A stretch of DNA of 64,000 nucleotides from Prorocentrum cordatum (GCA_963575745.1 CAUYUJ010020171.1:342308-406307), one strand, 5' to 3'; positions 1 to 11,440 are shown, counted from the stretch's first letter. Made by a program: numbers and translations. Notes: generated by a model not told the origin, from the letters alone.

Positions 1-370
1 GGTTTGTTGTGGTGGTGGTGGTGGTTGGGTGATGGTGTGGTGGTGGTTTGCGGTGGTGGTGGTGGTGGGTTGTGGTGGTGGTGGTGGGTTGTGGAGGTGG
101 TGCTGATGGTGGTGGTGGCGGTGGTGGTGGTGGAAATGTGGTGGTTTGTGGTGTTGGTGGTGGTGGTTGGTTTTTGCCGCTGGTAGTGGTAGTGATTGTG
201 GCGGTGGTGGTGGTGGTGGGTTTTTGTGGTGGTGGTGGTGGAGATGGTGACTCGTGGTGGTGGTGGTTCTGGTGGTGATGGTGGCTGCGGTGGTGGTGGT
301 GGTTGTATGGTGGGTTGGTGGTGGTGGTGGTGGTGGGTTGAGGCGGTGGTGGTGGCGGTTGTAGTGGTGG
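1..370. repeat. (TGG)n imperfect trinucleotide array
   Basis: This is an almost uninterrupted run of GGT/GTG triplets with scattered variants. It opens frames on both strands that read only Trp/Val/Gly or Pro/Thr/His and are not genes. It begins at the window edge, so its true length is unknown. Confidence 0.9.
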
Positions 371-764
371 TTATCGTCGCTGCTTCCCCGCCGTCGCCGG
401 CGCCAGCGCCGGCGTTGCTTGCCGCCGCCAGCGCCGGCGCCGGCGCCAGGGTGTGTGTGTGTGTGTGCGTGTGTGTGTGTGTGTGTGTGTTGAACACCCC
501 CCACCCTTTGGTCTGCCTGTGGTCATCGTCGCTGCTTCACCGCCGTCGGCGCTGCTGGCGGCCGCCGGCGCCGGCGCCGGGGAAGGGGGGTTTGAACCCC
601 CCCACCCTCGCCGTGGGAGGGGGGGGGGGTCGGTAGGTGGGGGGGTGTTTAGGGGGGAGGGGAGTCCCCCTGGTTTTGATCGACGTCGCCGAGTGTTTTG
701 GGGGGCCCACCCCCCGTATCGAAACGCGCCGCCGAATGATCCCAAGGCAAGCGCCCGTGTAACG

Positions 765-814
<50 letters not shown>

Positions 815-841
815 TGTATATTTACACCTACCTATATATAT

Positions 842-878
<37 letters not shown>

Positions 879-899
879 AATACATATATACACCTATGC

Positions 900-934
<35 letters not shown>

Positions 935-1040
935 CATGCATTCACACCTGTTTGCAGAAACATTGAAACATAGGCAAAGAAAGAGCAATAGAGAGGAACG
1001 GGAGAGAGAGAGAGAGAAGCACACACAGTAATAATACTCC
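371..1040. repeat. GC-rich spacer with four dinucleotide microsatellites
   Basis: The stretch holds (GT)n at 450-490, (CT)n at 768-811, interrupted (TA)n at 831-936 and a short (GA)n near 1,001-1,018. Between them is CG-rich sequence with GCCGGCGCC palindromic motifs. I see no gene here. Confidence 0.85.
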
Positions 1041-1230
1041 AAAGAAATTCAGCAATAGTGAGATTAATCATCACCAGCATCACCATCATCCGAGAACTCA
1101 ACTCTCCTTGCTCTCCCCTGGGTGGCTCTGGCAGTGCTCCACGCGGCCCGAAGACGGCCCAGAGTTTCTCCCACGCGGTGACAAAAAAAGGGGTTCCGAG
1201 AGGCACCGCAGAGAGGCCGAAACAGGACCC

Positions 1231-1345
1231 CGACACGGCCCACGATGGCCCCGCACGGCCCAGGATGGCCCGCGCACGGCCCAAGATGGCCCCCGAAACA
1301 TGACGCCCCAAGATGGCCCCCGCACGGCCCAGGATGGCCCCTCAG
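1231..1345. repeat. GATGGCCC/CACGGCCC short tandem repeat
   Basis: Units of about 10-12 bp alternate GATGGCCC and GCACGGCCC, followed by the CAAGATGGCCCC form. This is the minus-strand orientation of the CTTGGGGC/GGCCATCTTGG family that recurs at 8.5-10.9, 12.0, 36.2, 39.1-39.7 and 57-59 kb. It lies just 5' of the transporter start. Confidence 0.75.
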
Positions 1346-1455
1346 ACGGCCTCCGTAGTTCTCTTGGCTCAGGAGTTTCAGTCGCTTCAGGCTTCCTGCC
1401 GCTCGGCTGCAGCGCCGCGCCTCCCACCCCGCTCGCGGCGGCCGGCCCTCCGAGC

Positions 1456-3483
1456 ATGGCGGCGGCCGGCGCCTCGTGGGAGCCGCCCGTGGAGCACCAG
1501 CCCACCGTCAGCTCGAGCAGCAGCCCGCGCAGCGGCTCGACGGCGGGCGGCGCCGAGGAGAGCGCGCGCGCGAGCGCCACGCTGCTCGGCTTGCTCTCCG
1601 CCGTCAGCCTCGTCGAGGGCGTGGACGACGCGATGCTCCCGGCCGTCGCCTACGCGCTGCAGGTCACCCATGGGGGCCCCCCAGGCGGCGTGGTGACCGC
1701 GACGTGCGGCGAGTGGGTGGGGATCCGGGGCCACCGCACTATTTTTGGGTCCGGGTCCCTCTCTGACGGCGCAGGTCACCGCACGGTCTGTCACCACACG
1801 GTCTTGGGATCCCCAAATAATCGCCACGCGTGCAGGAAGGGGGGGGAGGAGGGAGGAGGGAGGAGGGCGGAGGGAAAGGGTTCGGAGGTCACCACACGGT
1901 CTGTCAGCGTACCATTTCGGGGCTCCAGACAGGTCGACCTGGGCCTGGACCTGTCGGCCGTTACGAGCATGGCCATGGTGCAGGCGCTGACCATGGCCGC
2001 CTTCGCGCCTCTGTGGGGCACCCTGGCGGACAGGGAGGTCGTTCAAGCAGCGGCGAGGCGTCCTCGCGTGCCTACAGGCCTACCAAACAATGTTGTAAGA
2101 ACGTTTTTGTGGTTTCCACGGAATGTTCCCAGAACAGTTCTGACTGGGACTGTCTTGTTTTAACACATCGGGTTTATGTTCTAAGGCAACTGTTTTCGTT
2201 ATTAGGACATGTTTGGGTTCTAAGAACATGTCGTGGTAGGCCTAAAGGAATGCCGGGACGGTCGTTCCCTGCTCAAGGTCGTGTCCAGGAAGGTCCTCAT
2301 CGTCGTGGGCTGCATCCTGCAGGGTGTGGTGACGGTGCTGCTGGCATTCACGTCCTCCTACCCTAGGATGATGGCGCTGCGCGCCCTCAACGGCGTGATG
2401 CTCGCGAGCTTGAAGCCCATCGCCGTCAGCATGATCTCGGGGATCACGTCCGAATCGAACCGTGGAAAGAGCTTCGCCTGGATCCAGTTTTCAGCGATGC
2501 TCGGCATGATGCTGGGCTTCGTGATTGGCACGCCCATCTCCAGGAAGGAAGTTGCTGGCATGCATGGCTGGCGCGTGTCTTTCATCGGCATCGGCGCCGT
2601 CAGCATCATCGTTGGAGCTGTCGTACACGCTCTCATGGTCGAGCCTCCGCGCCAGCGCGCCGCTCCTGGAAAGGCTGCCGGTGTTGGCGCCGCGAGCGTC
2701 ATACGCATCGTACGTGGGGAGCTGTTCAAGATCCTGCACTACTTCACGCTGCCCAGCTTCGTCGCCCTGGTGGCCCAGGGCTGCATCGGCCTGGTGCCGT
2801 GGAAGGTCCTCAACTACCAGACGCTTTTCTTCCAGGTCGCTGGCATCGGGGACTTCCTGGCGGGCACCCTGCAGGCATCCAACTTCATCGCCAGCGCTTT
2901 CGGCAACCTCCTGGGCGGCTGGATCGGCGACTCGCTCGCGCGCCGGTGGCCGAGCCACGGCAGGCCCTTCACCGCGCAGATCTCCGTCTTCGCGGGCATC
3001 CCCATTGCGGCGCTGATCTTCATGGTGCCCGCCCCGCAGGGCTGGGCGTTCCCTTGGTACCTCTTCCTGGTCGTCTCTCTGGGGCTGCTCGCGTCATGGT
3101 GCGCGGTGGGGGTGAACTGGCCCATACTCACGCAGATCGTGACCGCCGACAATCGGGGCGCGGTCATGGCCTGGGAGGCGGCGGTGGAGGGGTCCTTCGC
3201 GTCCGTGGCGGGCAACCTGGCCGTGAGCTTCTTCGCGCAGACGCTCATGGGCTTCGACCTGCACGAGCAGGCGGCGCAGGCCTCCCGCGGCGGCGGGGGC
3301 GAGAACATGTCCGCCCTCGGCTTTGCGCTCGCGATGACCTCCGCGGTGCCCTGGGTCTTCTGCCTGCTCTTCTACACCATGCTCCACTGGAGCCTGCCCC
3401 GCGACCTGCGGCGCATGCAGGAGGCCGCCGCCGCCAGCAAGCTGGGGGCCCCGCATGAGGCGGAGGCGCCGCCGTCGGCCTGA
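1456..3483 (+). CDS. major facilitator superfamily transporter, 3 exons
   Basis: Exons 1,456-1,662, 1,933-2,037 and 2,278-3,483 join in frame to a 505-residue protein ending in TGA at 3,481-3,483. After a Ser/Ala-rich N-terminus of about 45 residues the first helix runs through LLSAVSLVEGVDDAMLPAV. Exon 2 joined to exon 3 restores the MFS helix 2-3 loop signature, LWGTLADRE followed by VVSRKVLIV; unspliced sequence destroys it with an in-frame stop at 2,161. Exon 3 carries the other predicted helices (for example MMALRALNGVMLASLKPIA, FVALVAQGCIGLVP, WYLFLVVSLGLLASW), a long cytoplasmic loop near RQRAAPGKAAG and a polar C-terminus. Length and about 12 hydrophobic segments fit a complete MFS carrier, probably in a membrane transporting a small solute; the substrate cannot be told. 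The start at 1,456 is the ATG nearest the first helix; the frame is open further upstream through repeat DNA, so the N-terminus is the least certain part. Confidence 0.85.
1663..1932 (+). other. intron 1 of the MFS gene
   Basis: The intron has GT-AG ends, 270 nt, phase 0. A six-base direct repeat CAGGTC spans both boundaries (1,660-1,665 and 1,930-1,935). It contains two copies of a GGTCACC(G/A)CACGGTCTGTCA motif (about 1,772 and 1,887). A relative of that motif lies at about 54,918-54,937, directly beside the intron-2-like repeat. A G/A-rich stretch lies at about 1,835-1,880. The boundaries are inferred from the MFS reading frame. Confidence 0.7.
2038..2277 (+). mobile_element. intron 2 of the MFS gene, introner-like repeat copy
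   Basis: The intron has GT-AG ends, 240 nt, phase 0. The seven-base sequence AGGTCGT occurs at both boundaries (2,036-2,042 and 2,276-2,282), as a target-site duplication would. The whole interval resembles 54,939-55,180 from end to end. Two exact blocks are AGGCCTACCAAACAATGTT (2,076 and 54,980) and TCGGGTTTATGTTCTAAG (2,168 and 55,071), spaced 92 and 91 bp apart. Both copies start GTCGT and end in CTGCTCA(A)G. Introners, mobile elements that create introns, are known in dinoflagellates; assignment here is inference. Confidence 0.7.
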
Positions 3484-3776
3484 GGTCGGCCGCGCGGGGG
3501 CCCGCACAGGCATCCACCACGTGGTGGGCTTATTTTCTCCACCACCACCATAAGTCGGGTGGGGAGGGGGTCCCCCTCCCCCTATCATTGTTATTATTAT
3601 TGTTATGTTTATTATTATTCTTATGTTTATTATTATTCTTATTTGTGTTATTCCCATTATTGGTATTAGTCTCTTCATATTATATGATAGGGTTCTTGTT
3701 CCCCATGTCCTAAGTATGGGGCTCTTGTTATTGGCGGACCGCGCCGGAGGAGAACACAGACGAGAACACACCACCC
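3484..3776. other. 3' flank of the MFS gene, AT-rich patch
   Basis: A short inverted CCACCACGTGGTGG lies near 3,515. An AT-rich stretch with TTATTATTATTG/TTATGTTTATTATTATTC repeats runs from about 3,585 to 3,700. No gene and no clear polyadenylation signal are visible. Confidence 0.6.
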
Positions 3777-4075
3777 TTCTCACTCAGACCCACTCAGACT
3801 CACTCATCACGCAGACTCACTCATCACTCAGACTCACTTATCACTCAGACTCACTCATCATTCAGACCCACTCATCACTCAGACTCACTCATCACTCAGA
3901 CCCACTCATCAATCGGACTCAGTCATGACTCAGACTCATCACTCATCACAGACGCACTCATCACTCAGACCCACTCATCACTCAGACTCACTCATCACTC
4001 ATATTCACTCGTACTTGTACTCATACATTCACTACACTCACTCAGGTCCACTCATCGGATGACTCACACACACAC
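3777..4075. repeat. CTCAGACTCACTCAT minisatellite
   Basis: Imperfect tandem units of about 17-18 bp (ACTCAGACTCACTCATC) degrade toward the right end into CACACACA. The same unit recurs at 5,090-5,540 and 6,710-7,170 inside the duplicated block and at about 7,375-7,500. Confidence 0.85.
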
Positions 4076-4088
4076 ACACTGATGTTGA

Positions 4089-4873
4089 GGATGTGTCAGG
4101 CGATACAGTGGCTTCAGCACTCCTAAGGGAGCGGCGGGGGGGTATTTCCCTCGGCCCCTTTCGCGGGTTTTTGTGCGGATTTCTCAGGCGGTTTGGCCAT
4201 TGTCTCTTCCAACATGTTTCGTTTTCGGAGCAGTTTGCGAGGATGTCTCAGGCGATTCGCTGGTTTCAGCACTCCTAAGGGGAGCGGCGGGGGGGTATTT
4301 CCCTCGGCCCCTTTCGCGGGATTATGTTGGGATGTCTCAGGCGGTTTGGCCATTTTCTCCTCCAGCATGTTTCGCTTTCGGAGCAGATTTGGAGGATGTC
4401 TCTGGCGATTCGCTGGTTTCAGCACTCCTAAGGGGAGCGGCGGGGGGGTATTTCCTTCGGCCCCTTTCGCGGGATTTTGTGGGGATGCCTCAGGCGGTTT
4501 GGCCATTTTCTCCTCCAGCATGTTTCGCTTTCGGAGCAGATTTGGAGGACGTTCGCGCCCAGTTTGTGGGGATGTCTCAGGCGGTTTGGCCGTTCTGATG
4601 CTGGGCATCTGTTGTTTTCGAAGCAGTTTTTGGGGGATGTCTCAGGCGATTTGCTGGTTTCAGCACTCCCAAGGAGGAGGAGGAGGAGGAGGAGGAGGAG
4701 GAGGAGGAGGAGGAGGAGGAGGAGGAGGAATAGAAGGAGGAGGAGGACGAGGAGGAGGAGGAGGAAGAGGACGAGGAGGAAACGAGGAGGAGGAGGAAGA
4801 AGACGAGGAGGAGGAGGAGGAGGAGGAGGAGAAGGAGGACAGCATGAACACGGTAGGAGCAGACGCCGGACGG

Positions 4874-4915
<42 letters not shown>

Positions 4916-5695
4916 GGAGGAGGAGGAGGAGGAGGAGGAGGAGGAGGAGGAGGAGGACGTGGGCAAGTCGAGTAGCCAGGGCCAGACGATCGAGGTTCTA
5001 TGTTCCAAGGTTTTAGGTTGTACTCAAACGCTTCCGCCTCACTCTCCTTCGCTTTCCGCTCTCCTTCATTCTTCTGCATTCGTGCTCACTCATACTCAGA
5101 GTCAGTCACACGCAGGCCCACTCGCACTTAGACTCGCTCATATCCATACTTAAACTCACTCACACTCAGACTCACGCTCAGAACCGCTCATACTCAGACT
5201 CGCTCCTGCTCAGACTCATCATCCTTTGGTCCGCTCAAACGCAGACCGGTTCACACTCAGAGTGCCTCACATCCATACCCAATCACACTCGGCTCACTCG
5301 CACTTAGATTCATTAACACACACTTTTTCTCACACTCAGGCCCACCCAAGCCCAGACTCACCCATGCTCAGACTCATCATGCGACGATCCGCTCAATCAG
5401 AGACTGGCTCACACTCAGATTCCTCCATACTCAGACCCACTCGCACACAGACGTACTCGCGCTCATATTTACTCACACGCATACCCACTCAAACTCAGGT
5501 CCAATCGCACCCAGATTAACTCACACTCAGAATCCGTCGCTCTCAGATTTGCGATTGGTCGCACTCATGCTTGCAAACTGCGGGAATGTCTCAAGCGAGC
5601 GGTTCGCCCTCGCACACAGGCGCTCATTGACAGATATCAATAGAACGACGTACCAAGAAAATGAGATGCACATACGGGGAGCCCCGCGTCGAGTA
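4089..5695. repeat. 1.62-kb tandem duplication, copy 1
   Basis: The copy runs through three to four 152-bp repeats (starts near 4,089, 4,241 and 4,394), then (GGA)n at 4,674-4,845, (GAT)n at 4,877-4,911, (GGA)n to 4,957, a GTGGGCAAGTCGAGTAGCC segment at 4,959, a CTCAGACTCA minisatellite, and a segment around 5,583-5,695. The next block repeats this order. Frames across it (for example 4,193-4,879) are repeat translations, not genes. Confidence 0.85.
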
Positions 5696-7315
5696 ACGGT
5701 GGGAATGTCGCAGGCGGTTTGGCTATTTTTTCGTCCAACATGTTTCGCTTTCGGAGCAGTTCGCGAGGATGTCTCAGGCGATTCGCTGGCTTCAGCACTC
5801 CTAAGGGGAGCGGCGGGGGGGTATTTCCTTCGGCCCCTTTGGCGGGATGTTGTGGGGATGTCTCAGGCGGTTTGGCCATTTTCTCCTCCACCATGTTTCG
5901 TTGTCGGAGCAGATTTGGAGGATTTCTCAGGGGACTCGCTGGCTTCAGCGTTCTAAGGGGAGCGGCGGGGGGGTATGTCATTCGGCCCTTTTAGCTGGAT
6001 GTTGTGGGGATGACTCAGGCGCTTTGGCCATGTTCTCTTCCCACATGTTTCGCTTTCGGAGCAACTTTGGAGGATGTCTCAGGCGACCCGCTGGTTTCAG
6101 CACTTTAAGGGGGGCGGCGGGGGGGTATTTCCTTCGGCCCCTTTCGCGGGATGTTGTGGGGATGCCTCAGGCGGTTTTGCCATTTTCTCTTCCAACATGG
6201 TTCGCTTTCGGAACAGGTTTGGAGGACGTTCGCGCCCAGTGTGCGGGGATGTTTCAGGCGGCTTGGCCGTTCTGATGCTGGGCATCTGTCGTTTTCGGGG
6301 CAGTTGCGGGGCGATGCCTCATGCGATTTGCTGGTGTCAGCATTCCTAAGGAGGAGGAGGAGGAGGTGGAGGAGGAGGAAGAGGAGGAGGAGGAGGAGGA
6401 GGAGGACGAGGAGGAGGAAAATAAGGAGGAAACGAGGAGGAGGAGGAGGAAGAGGACGATGAGGAAAAGGAGGAGGAGAAGGAGGACAGCATGAACATGG
6501 TAGGAACAGAAGCAGGAAGGGGATGATGATGATGATGATGATGTTGAGGGGGAGGAGGAGGAGGAGGAGGAGGAGGAGGAGGACGTGGGCAACTCGAGTA
6601 GCCAGGGCCAGGCGATCGAGGTTCGATGTTCCAAGTCTTCAGGTTTTACTCAAACGCTTCCGCCTCACTTTCCTTCGCCATCAGCTCTCCTTCATTCTTC
6701 TGCATTCATACTCACTCATACTCAGAACCAGTCACACGCAGGCTCACTCGCACTTAGACTCGCTCATATCCATACTTAAACTTACACCCAGACTCACGTT
6801 CAGAACCACTCATACTCAGACTCGCTCCTGCTCAGACTCATCATCCTTCGGTCCGCTCAAACGTAGACCGACTCACACCCAAACTGCCTCACATCCATAC
6901 CCAATCACACTCGGCCCACTCGCACTCATATTCATGAACACAGGCTTTTTCTCACACTCAGGCCCAGTCACGCCCAGACGCACTCATGCTCAGACTCATC
7001 ATGCTACGATCCGCTCAATCACAGACTGGCTCACACTCAGATTCCTCCATACTCAGACCCACTCGCACACAGACGCACTCGCGCCCATAATTACACGCAT
7101 ACCCACTCAAACCTTGGTCCAATCGCACCCAGATTAACTCACACTCAGAATCGGTCGCTCTCAGATTTGCTACTGGTCGCGCTCATGCTTGCAGACTGTG
7201 GGAATGTCTCAAGCGAGCGGTTCGCCCTCGCACGCAGGCGCTCATTGACATATATCAATAGAAAGACGTACCAAGAGTATGAGGTGCACGTCTGGGGAGC
7301 CCGGCGTCAAGTAAT
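5696..7315. repeat. 1.62-kb tandem duplication, copy 2
   Basis: The order of parts matches copy 1. The landmark at 4,959 recurs at 6,585 (offset 1,626) and that at 5,583 recurs at 7,201 (offset 1,618). The 152-bp units start near 5,767, 5,919 and 6,072. A 17-bp palindrome CAAGTAATTATTACTTG lies near 7,307-7,323 at the right end. Differences are mostly substitutions and microsatellite length. Confidence 0.85.
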
Positions 7316-7529
7316 TATTACTTGGGCGCCTCCTACTCCCCCTTCATATTCCTCTTCTCCCCCCTCTCCTCCTCATACCCAGACTTACTCATACACAGAC
7401 TGACTCATACTCAGACTTCCTCATGCCCAGACTTACTCACACACACAAAATTATTCAGACTTTGACCTTGTCGTACTCAGACCTACTCCTACTCAGACTG
7501 ATTCAAGGTGAGACTCACGCACGCCCCGT

Positions 7530-8445
7530 TCGCGGACGTTTTGTGGGGATGCCTCAAGCGGTTTGGTTGTTTTCTGTCCCAACATCCTTCGCGGTCGGAA
7601 CAGATGTGGAGGATGTCTCGAACGAGGCGCTCAATTTCACCCCCCCAAGGGGAGCCGCCGAGGGGTGTTTCACGGTCCCGTTCGCGGGCGATTCGTGCGG
7701 ATGCCTAAAGCGTTTTGCTTGTTTTCTGTCACAACATCCTTCGTTTTCGGAGCATGTTTGGAGGATGTTTCGAGCGAGGCGCTCATTTTCACTTTTTCAT
7801 TTCCCTAAGGGGAGCCGCCGAGGGGTATTTCACGGTCCCGTTCGCGGCCGTTTTGTGGGTGTGTCAAGCGGTTTGCGTGTTTTCTGTCCCGACATCCTTC
7901 TCGTTCGGAGCAGATCTGGAGGATGTCTCGAGCGAGGCGCTCATTTTCACCCCCCATGGGGGAAGCCGCCGAGGGGTATTTCACGGTCCCGTTCGCGGCC
8001 GTTTTGTGGGGATGTCTGAAGCGGTTCGCCTGTTTTGTATCCCAACACCCTTCGCTTTCGGAGCAGATTTGGAGGATGTCTCGAGCGAGGCGTTCATTTT
8101 CAGAGGGGCCGCCGAGTGGTATGTCACGGTCCCGTTCGCGGCCGTTTTGCGGGGATGTCTCAAGCGGTTTGCTTGTTTTCTGTCCCAACATCATTCGTTG
8201 TCGGAGCATATTTGGAGGATGTCTCGAGGGAGGCGCTCATTATCCCCCCCCTAGGGGGACCCGCCGAAGGGTATTTCACGGTCCCGTTCGCGGCCGTTTT
8301 GCGGTGATGTTTCAAGCGGTTTGCTTGTTTTCTGTCCCAACATATGTGCTGTCGGAGCAGATGTTGAGGATGTCTCGAGCGAGACGCTCACTTTCACTCC
8401 CCAGGTGGGCCAGATTTTGAGGATGTCTCGATCGGTTTGCCTGTT
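7530..8445. repeat. diverged 152-bp repeat array, about six units
   Basis: Units start at about 7,611, 7,763, 7,920, 8,074, 8,217 and 8,368 (periods 143-157 bp). Each has GGATGTCTCGAGCGAGGCG, a short C-run, GGGAGCCGCCGAGGGGTATT, GGTCCCGTTCGCGGCCG and TGTTTTCTGTCCCAACAT. The layout parallels the 152-bp units at 4.1-6.3 kb, so it is probably a diverged branch of that family. Confidence 0.85.
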
Positions 8446-8459
8446 TTGGTGACCGGACT

Positions 8460-8725
8460 CGTTGGCACAGGAGGCTCCAACAGGCTCCAGGAGGCCCCAG
8501 GAGACCACATGAGGTCCCAGGAGGCATCAGGAGGCAATAAAAAAATTCAAGAGGCCACAGGATGTCCCAAAAGGCTCTAGGAGGCCCCAAGAAGCTTCAG
8601 GAGGCCTCAGGAAGCCACAGGAGGCCCCAGGAGGCCACAGGATGCACCAGGAGGCCTCGGAAGGCAACAGGAGGCCCCGAGAGGCCCCAGGAGCAGGAGG
8701 CCTCAGAAGGCAACAGGAGTGGCTC
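8460..8725. repeat. AGGAGGCCCC/AGGAGGCCACAGG short tandem repeat
   Basis: Irregular units of 9-11 bp built on CAGGAGGCC(C/A)CAGG. A second shorter block is at 9,008-9,105. It is related in style to the CTTGGGGCC family on the opposite strand. Confidence 0.8.
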
Positions 8726-8727
8726 CT

Positions 8728-9005
8728 GCCCCATGTGTTTTACGTACGCTCCTATAGAATGGGCCACACCTGGAGCACGAACCCTTGACGTTCTACGTAT
8801 GTCTCTATGGATTGTCCTTCTCCAGTGTGCACAATCCTAACTGTTTTACCTATGTTCCTATATCTCGGGCCTCTCCTGGGGCCCGAGTCCTTGGTGTTTT
8901 ACGCGTATCCCTGTAGACTGCCGTTCTCCTGCGGCTCCAATCCGCAATGTTTTATTATGTACGCCTGTTGCTATATATTGGGCCTCTCCTGGGGCACGAA
9001 TCCTC
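8728..9005. repeat. about 60-bp tandem repeat, roughly five degenerate units
   Basis: Each unit has a GTTTTACGTACGC-like stretch, a CCTATA-like stretch and GGGCC(T/A)C(T/A)CCTGGGGC(A/C)CGA. Units begin near 8,730, 8,790, 8,850, 8,895 and 8,949. Confidence 0.7.
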
Positions 9006-9105
9006 CCGAGGAGGTCCCAGGAGGTCCCAGGAGGCCCCAAAAGGCTCCTGGAGGCTCCTGGAAGTCCCAGTAGGTTTCAGGAGGCCCCAGGAGGCCACAG
9101 GCTCA

Positions 9106-9925
9106 TGCGCATAGGCGCGCTCGTGCTACTGAGGCTCATCCACACTCCAATTCATTCGCAGTTAGATTCATGACCATACGGTCGCAACTGAAGCCCGTTT
9201 ATATTCGAAAGCTCTTGCGCCTAGACATTCACGGCGGACAGGTCCATGCGAATAGATGCACGTATGGGGAGCTCCACGCAGTGAGTAATTGTTATTCCTC
9301 TCCCTCCTCCTCCACCACCTCCTTCCCCCCTCCAACTTATGGTGGTGGTGGTGGTGGGATACAGGCCCATCACCAAGGGCGCCGGAGCTGGGCTTCGCGA
9401 GCTCGAGTAGTCTGTGCTGGAGCGGCAGAGTGTGCCCTTTGTGACGGGCAGCCCTAGGCCCTGCTCTCCATCGCGAGTGCCGCGGGCAAGTGTTCGCCTT
9501 TCGAAGCGAGCGGCTGGCGGCTTCACTTTTGTTCAGCGTTCTTCTCTTCAGAGATGCCATACCTGATACAGCTAATATCGGCGCAGTCGTCATGCGGGTT
9601 TGAATCGAGGCGTTCCTCCCAGAAGTTGGAGACGCCCGCAATCGTGAAGCGTGGCTTACAGGCAAACAGAAGCCCGTTAACTATTGCGAATTCGGATGGT
9701 CAAGTTTAGGAGACTCGTAGCGCTCCTGGAATGTTTTAGATTTCTTAATGTCAGGCGCGAGCTGGGAGAGCCATAAGCGGTCGCCAGTCCCGCGCGGACC
9801 ACCACTCGCGCCGGGCGTGCGGTAGGTGCGGTCTTGTCGTGATAGCGTTCGACGGACATGCATGAGTCAAGTTGTACGTTTTGGGCATTCGCAATGCTTG
9901 TGGAGCCTGAGCGAGCCATGACAGA
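9106..9925. other. low-repeat spacer, no gene recognised
   Basis: The sequence is mixed, with a short (GGT)n at 9,341-9,358. The segment around 9,250-9,290 (GCACGTATGGGGAGC) resembles the right end of the 1.62-kb duplicated block. Open frames on both strands are short and have no recognisable motif. Confidence 0.5.
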
Positions 9926-9929
9926 AGAA

Positions 9930-10925
9930 GAACACAAACTGCCCCAAGACGGCCAAGGAGACCCCCAAGACGGGCAAAGGAAAGCTCCAGAAGATCAGCT
10001 ATTGTTCTGTTGTGTGTTGGCGATTCTCGGGCTTTTCCGGCTTTGGGCTCCGAACCCTCCAAGACGGCTCCAGAGGCCCCCAAGACCGCCCAAATGACGG
10101 CCCAGGAGGCCCCCGAGAGCGTTCCAAGGCCGCCGAAGAGGGCGCCAAGGCGGCCCACAAGTCCCCAAGACGGCCCCAAGAGGGCCAGAGGGGAACCCGA
10201 ACGGACATTTTGAGCTTGTCGTGCTGGGGTGGCCCTCGGATCCCCCTGGCGGCCCCCGAGGAACCCTCAACAAGCCCCTAGAGACTCTCGAGAGGCCTCA
10301 GGAGGATCCCCAAGTGTGGATCAGGAGGCGCCAAGTTCTGGGTGCCGAAGCAGGGGTGTTAGGATTTTCGCTTTCTGGGCGTCCACCCCTCCAAGGCGGC
10401 CGCAGAGGCCCCCAAGATCGCCCACAAAGGCCCCCAAGAGCACTCCAAGATAGCCTCAGAGGGCCCCAAGGCGGCCCAAGAGGCACCCATAACGGCTCAG
10501 GTTGTCGCAAGACTGCCCCAAGACAGGGCCCACAGGGTGAATTTGAACAGACATTTCGAGCCTTCCGTACTGAGATGGTCCCCGGGCCCTAAATGATTTG
10601 ATTTGTTGTAGGTTCTTCGAATCATTTGAGGGTTCTCGTGTGGATGGATGCCAGACCGGGTCTCCAGCCGGCCCCGGCCCACCTCTGCCCCAAAGAGGGT
10701 CTCTGCAGCTGCCAGCCCTCTGCCCAAAGAGGGCCACAAGAAGCCCTAAGAGGCCCCTTGAGATCGCAAGCGGGCTTTGAGAAACCACCAAGAAACCCCC
10801 GAGGCCCAGGAGAGAGCCCCGCGAGGCCTTCAACCGGCCCCAAAGAGGCCCTAATGGTCTTCAAAATTGCTTCCAAGAGGCCCCGTAGACCGTCCCCACC
10901 AGGCCCCGAAGACATCCAAGAGAGC
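9930..10925. repeat. composite CAAGACGGCCCC repeat region, minus orientation
   Basis: Three to four modules of roughly 170-400 bp each combine a CAAGA(C/T)GGCCC(C/A)AAGAGGCC short-repeat stretch with a less repetitive segment holding C(G/A)GACATTT(T/C)GAGC (10,201 and 10,549) or a TTCTCGGGCTTTTCCGG-like segment (10,022, echoed at 10,368). The reverse-complement arrangement is seen at 57.1-59.3 kb. Confidence 0.65.
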
Positions 10926-11440
10926 TCCGACATACGCACGTACGTACGTACGTACTTACGTACGTACATACATACATGCATGCATGCATGCATGCGTGCA
11001 TGCATGCATGCATACATACATACATACATGCATATATGCATACATACATACATACATACACCTATACATATTTACATACGTACATTCATGCACACATGCA
11101 TGTATGTATGTATGTATACATGCATACCTGTATGCATGCATGCATGCATACATGCATACATACATACATGTACACATACGCACATGCATACACATGAATA
11201 CATTAACACATACCGACGCACGCACACATACATGCACATATACATACGCACACAGACATACGCACATACATATAAACATACCTACATACATACATACATA
11301 CATACATACATACATACATACATACATACATGCATACATACAAACATACATACATACAACCATACGTACATACATACATACCTACCTACATACATACATA
11401 CCTACATACCTACATACATACCTACATACACACATACGTA
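10926..11440. repeat. ACGT/ATGC/ACAT tetranucleotide array
   Basis: About 500 bp of (CGTA)n, (TGCA)n and (CATA)n four-base repeats with interruptions. The long Tyr/Ile/His/Thr and Met/Tyr/Val/Cys frames across it are repeat translations. Confidence 0.95.

Noticed and set aside
4193-4879. Phe/Cys/Gly-rich frames across the 152-bp repeats read as a repeat protein
   Set aside because: 152 is not a multiple of three, so the frame changes between units and no consistent protein repeat exists.
4089-8445. CRISPR-like regular repeats
   Set aside because: The units are 152-bp tandem repeats without unique spacers, and the genome is eukaryotic.
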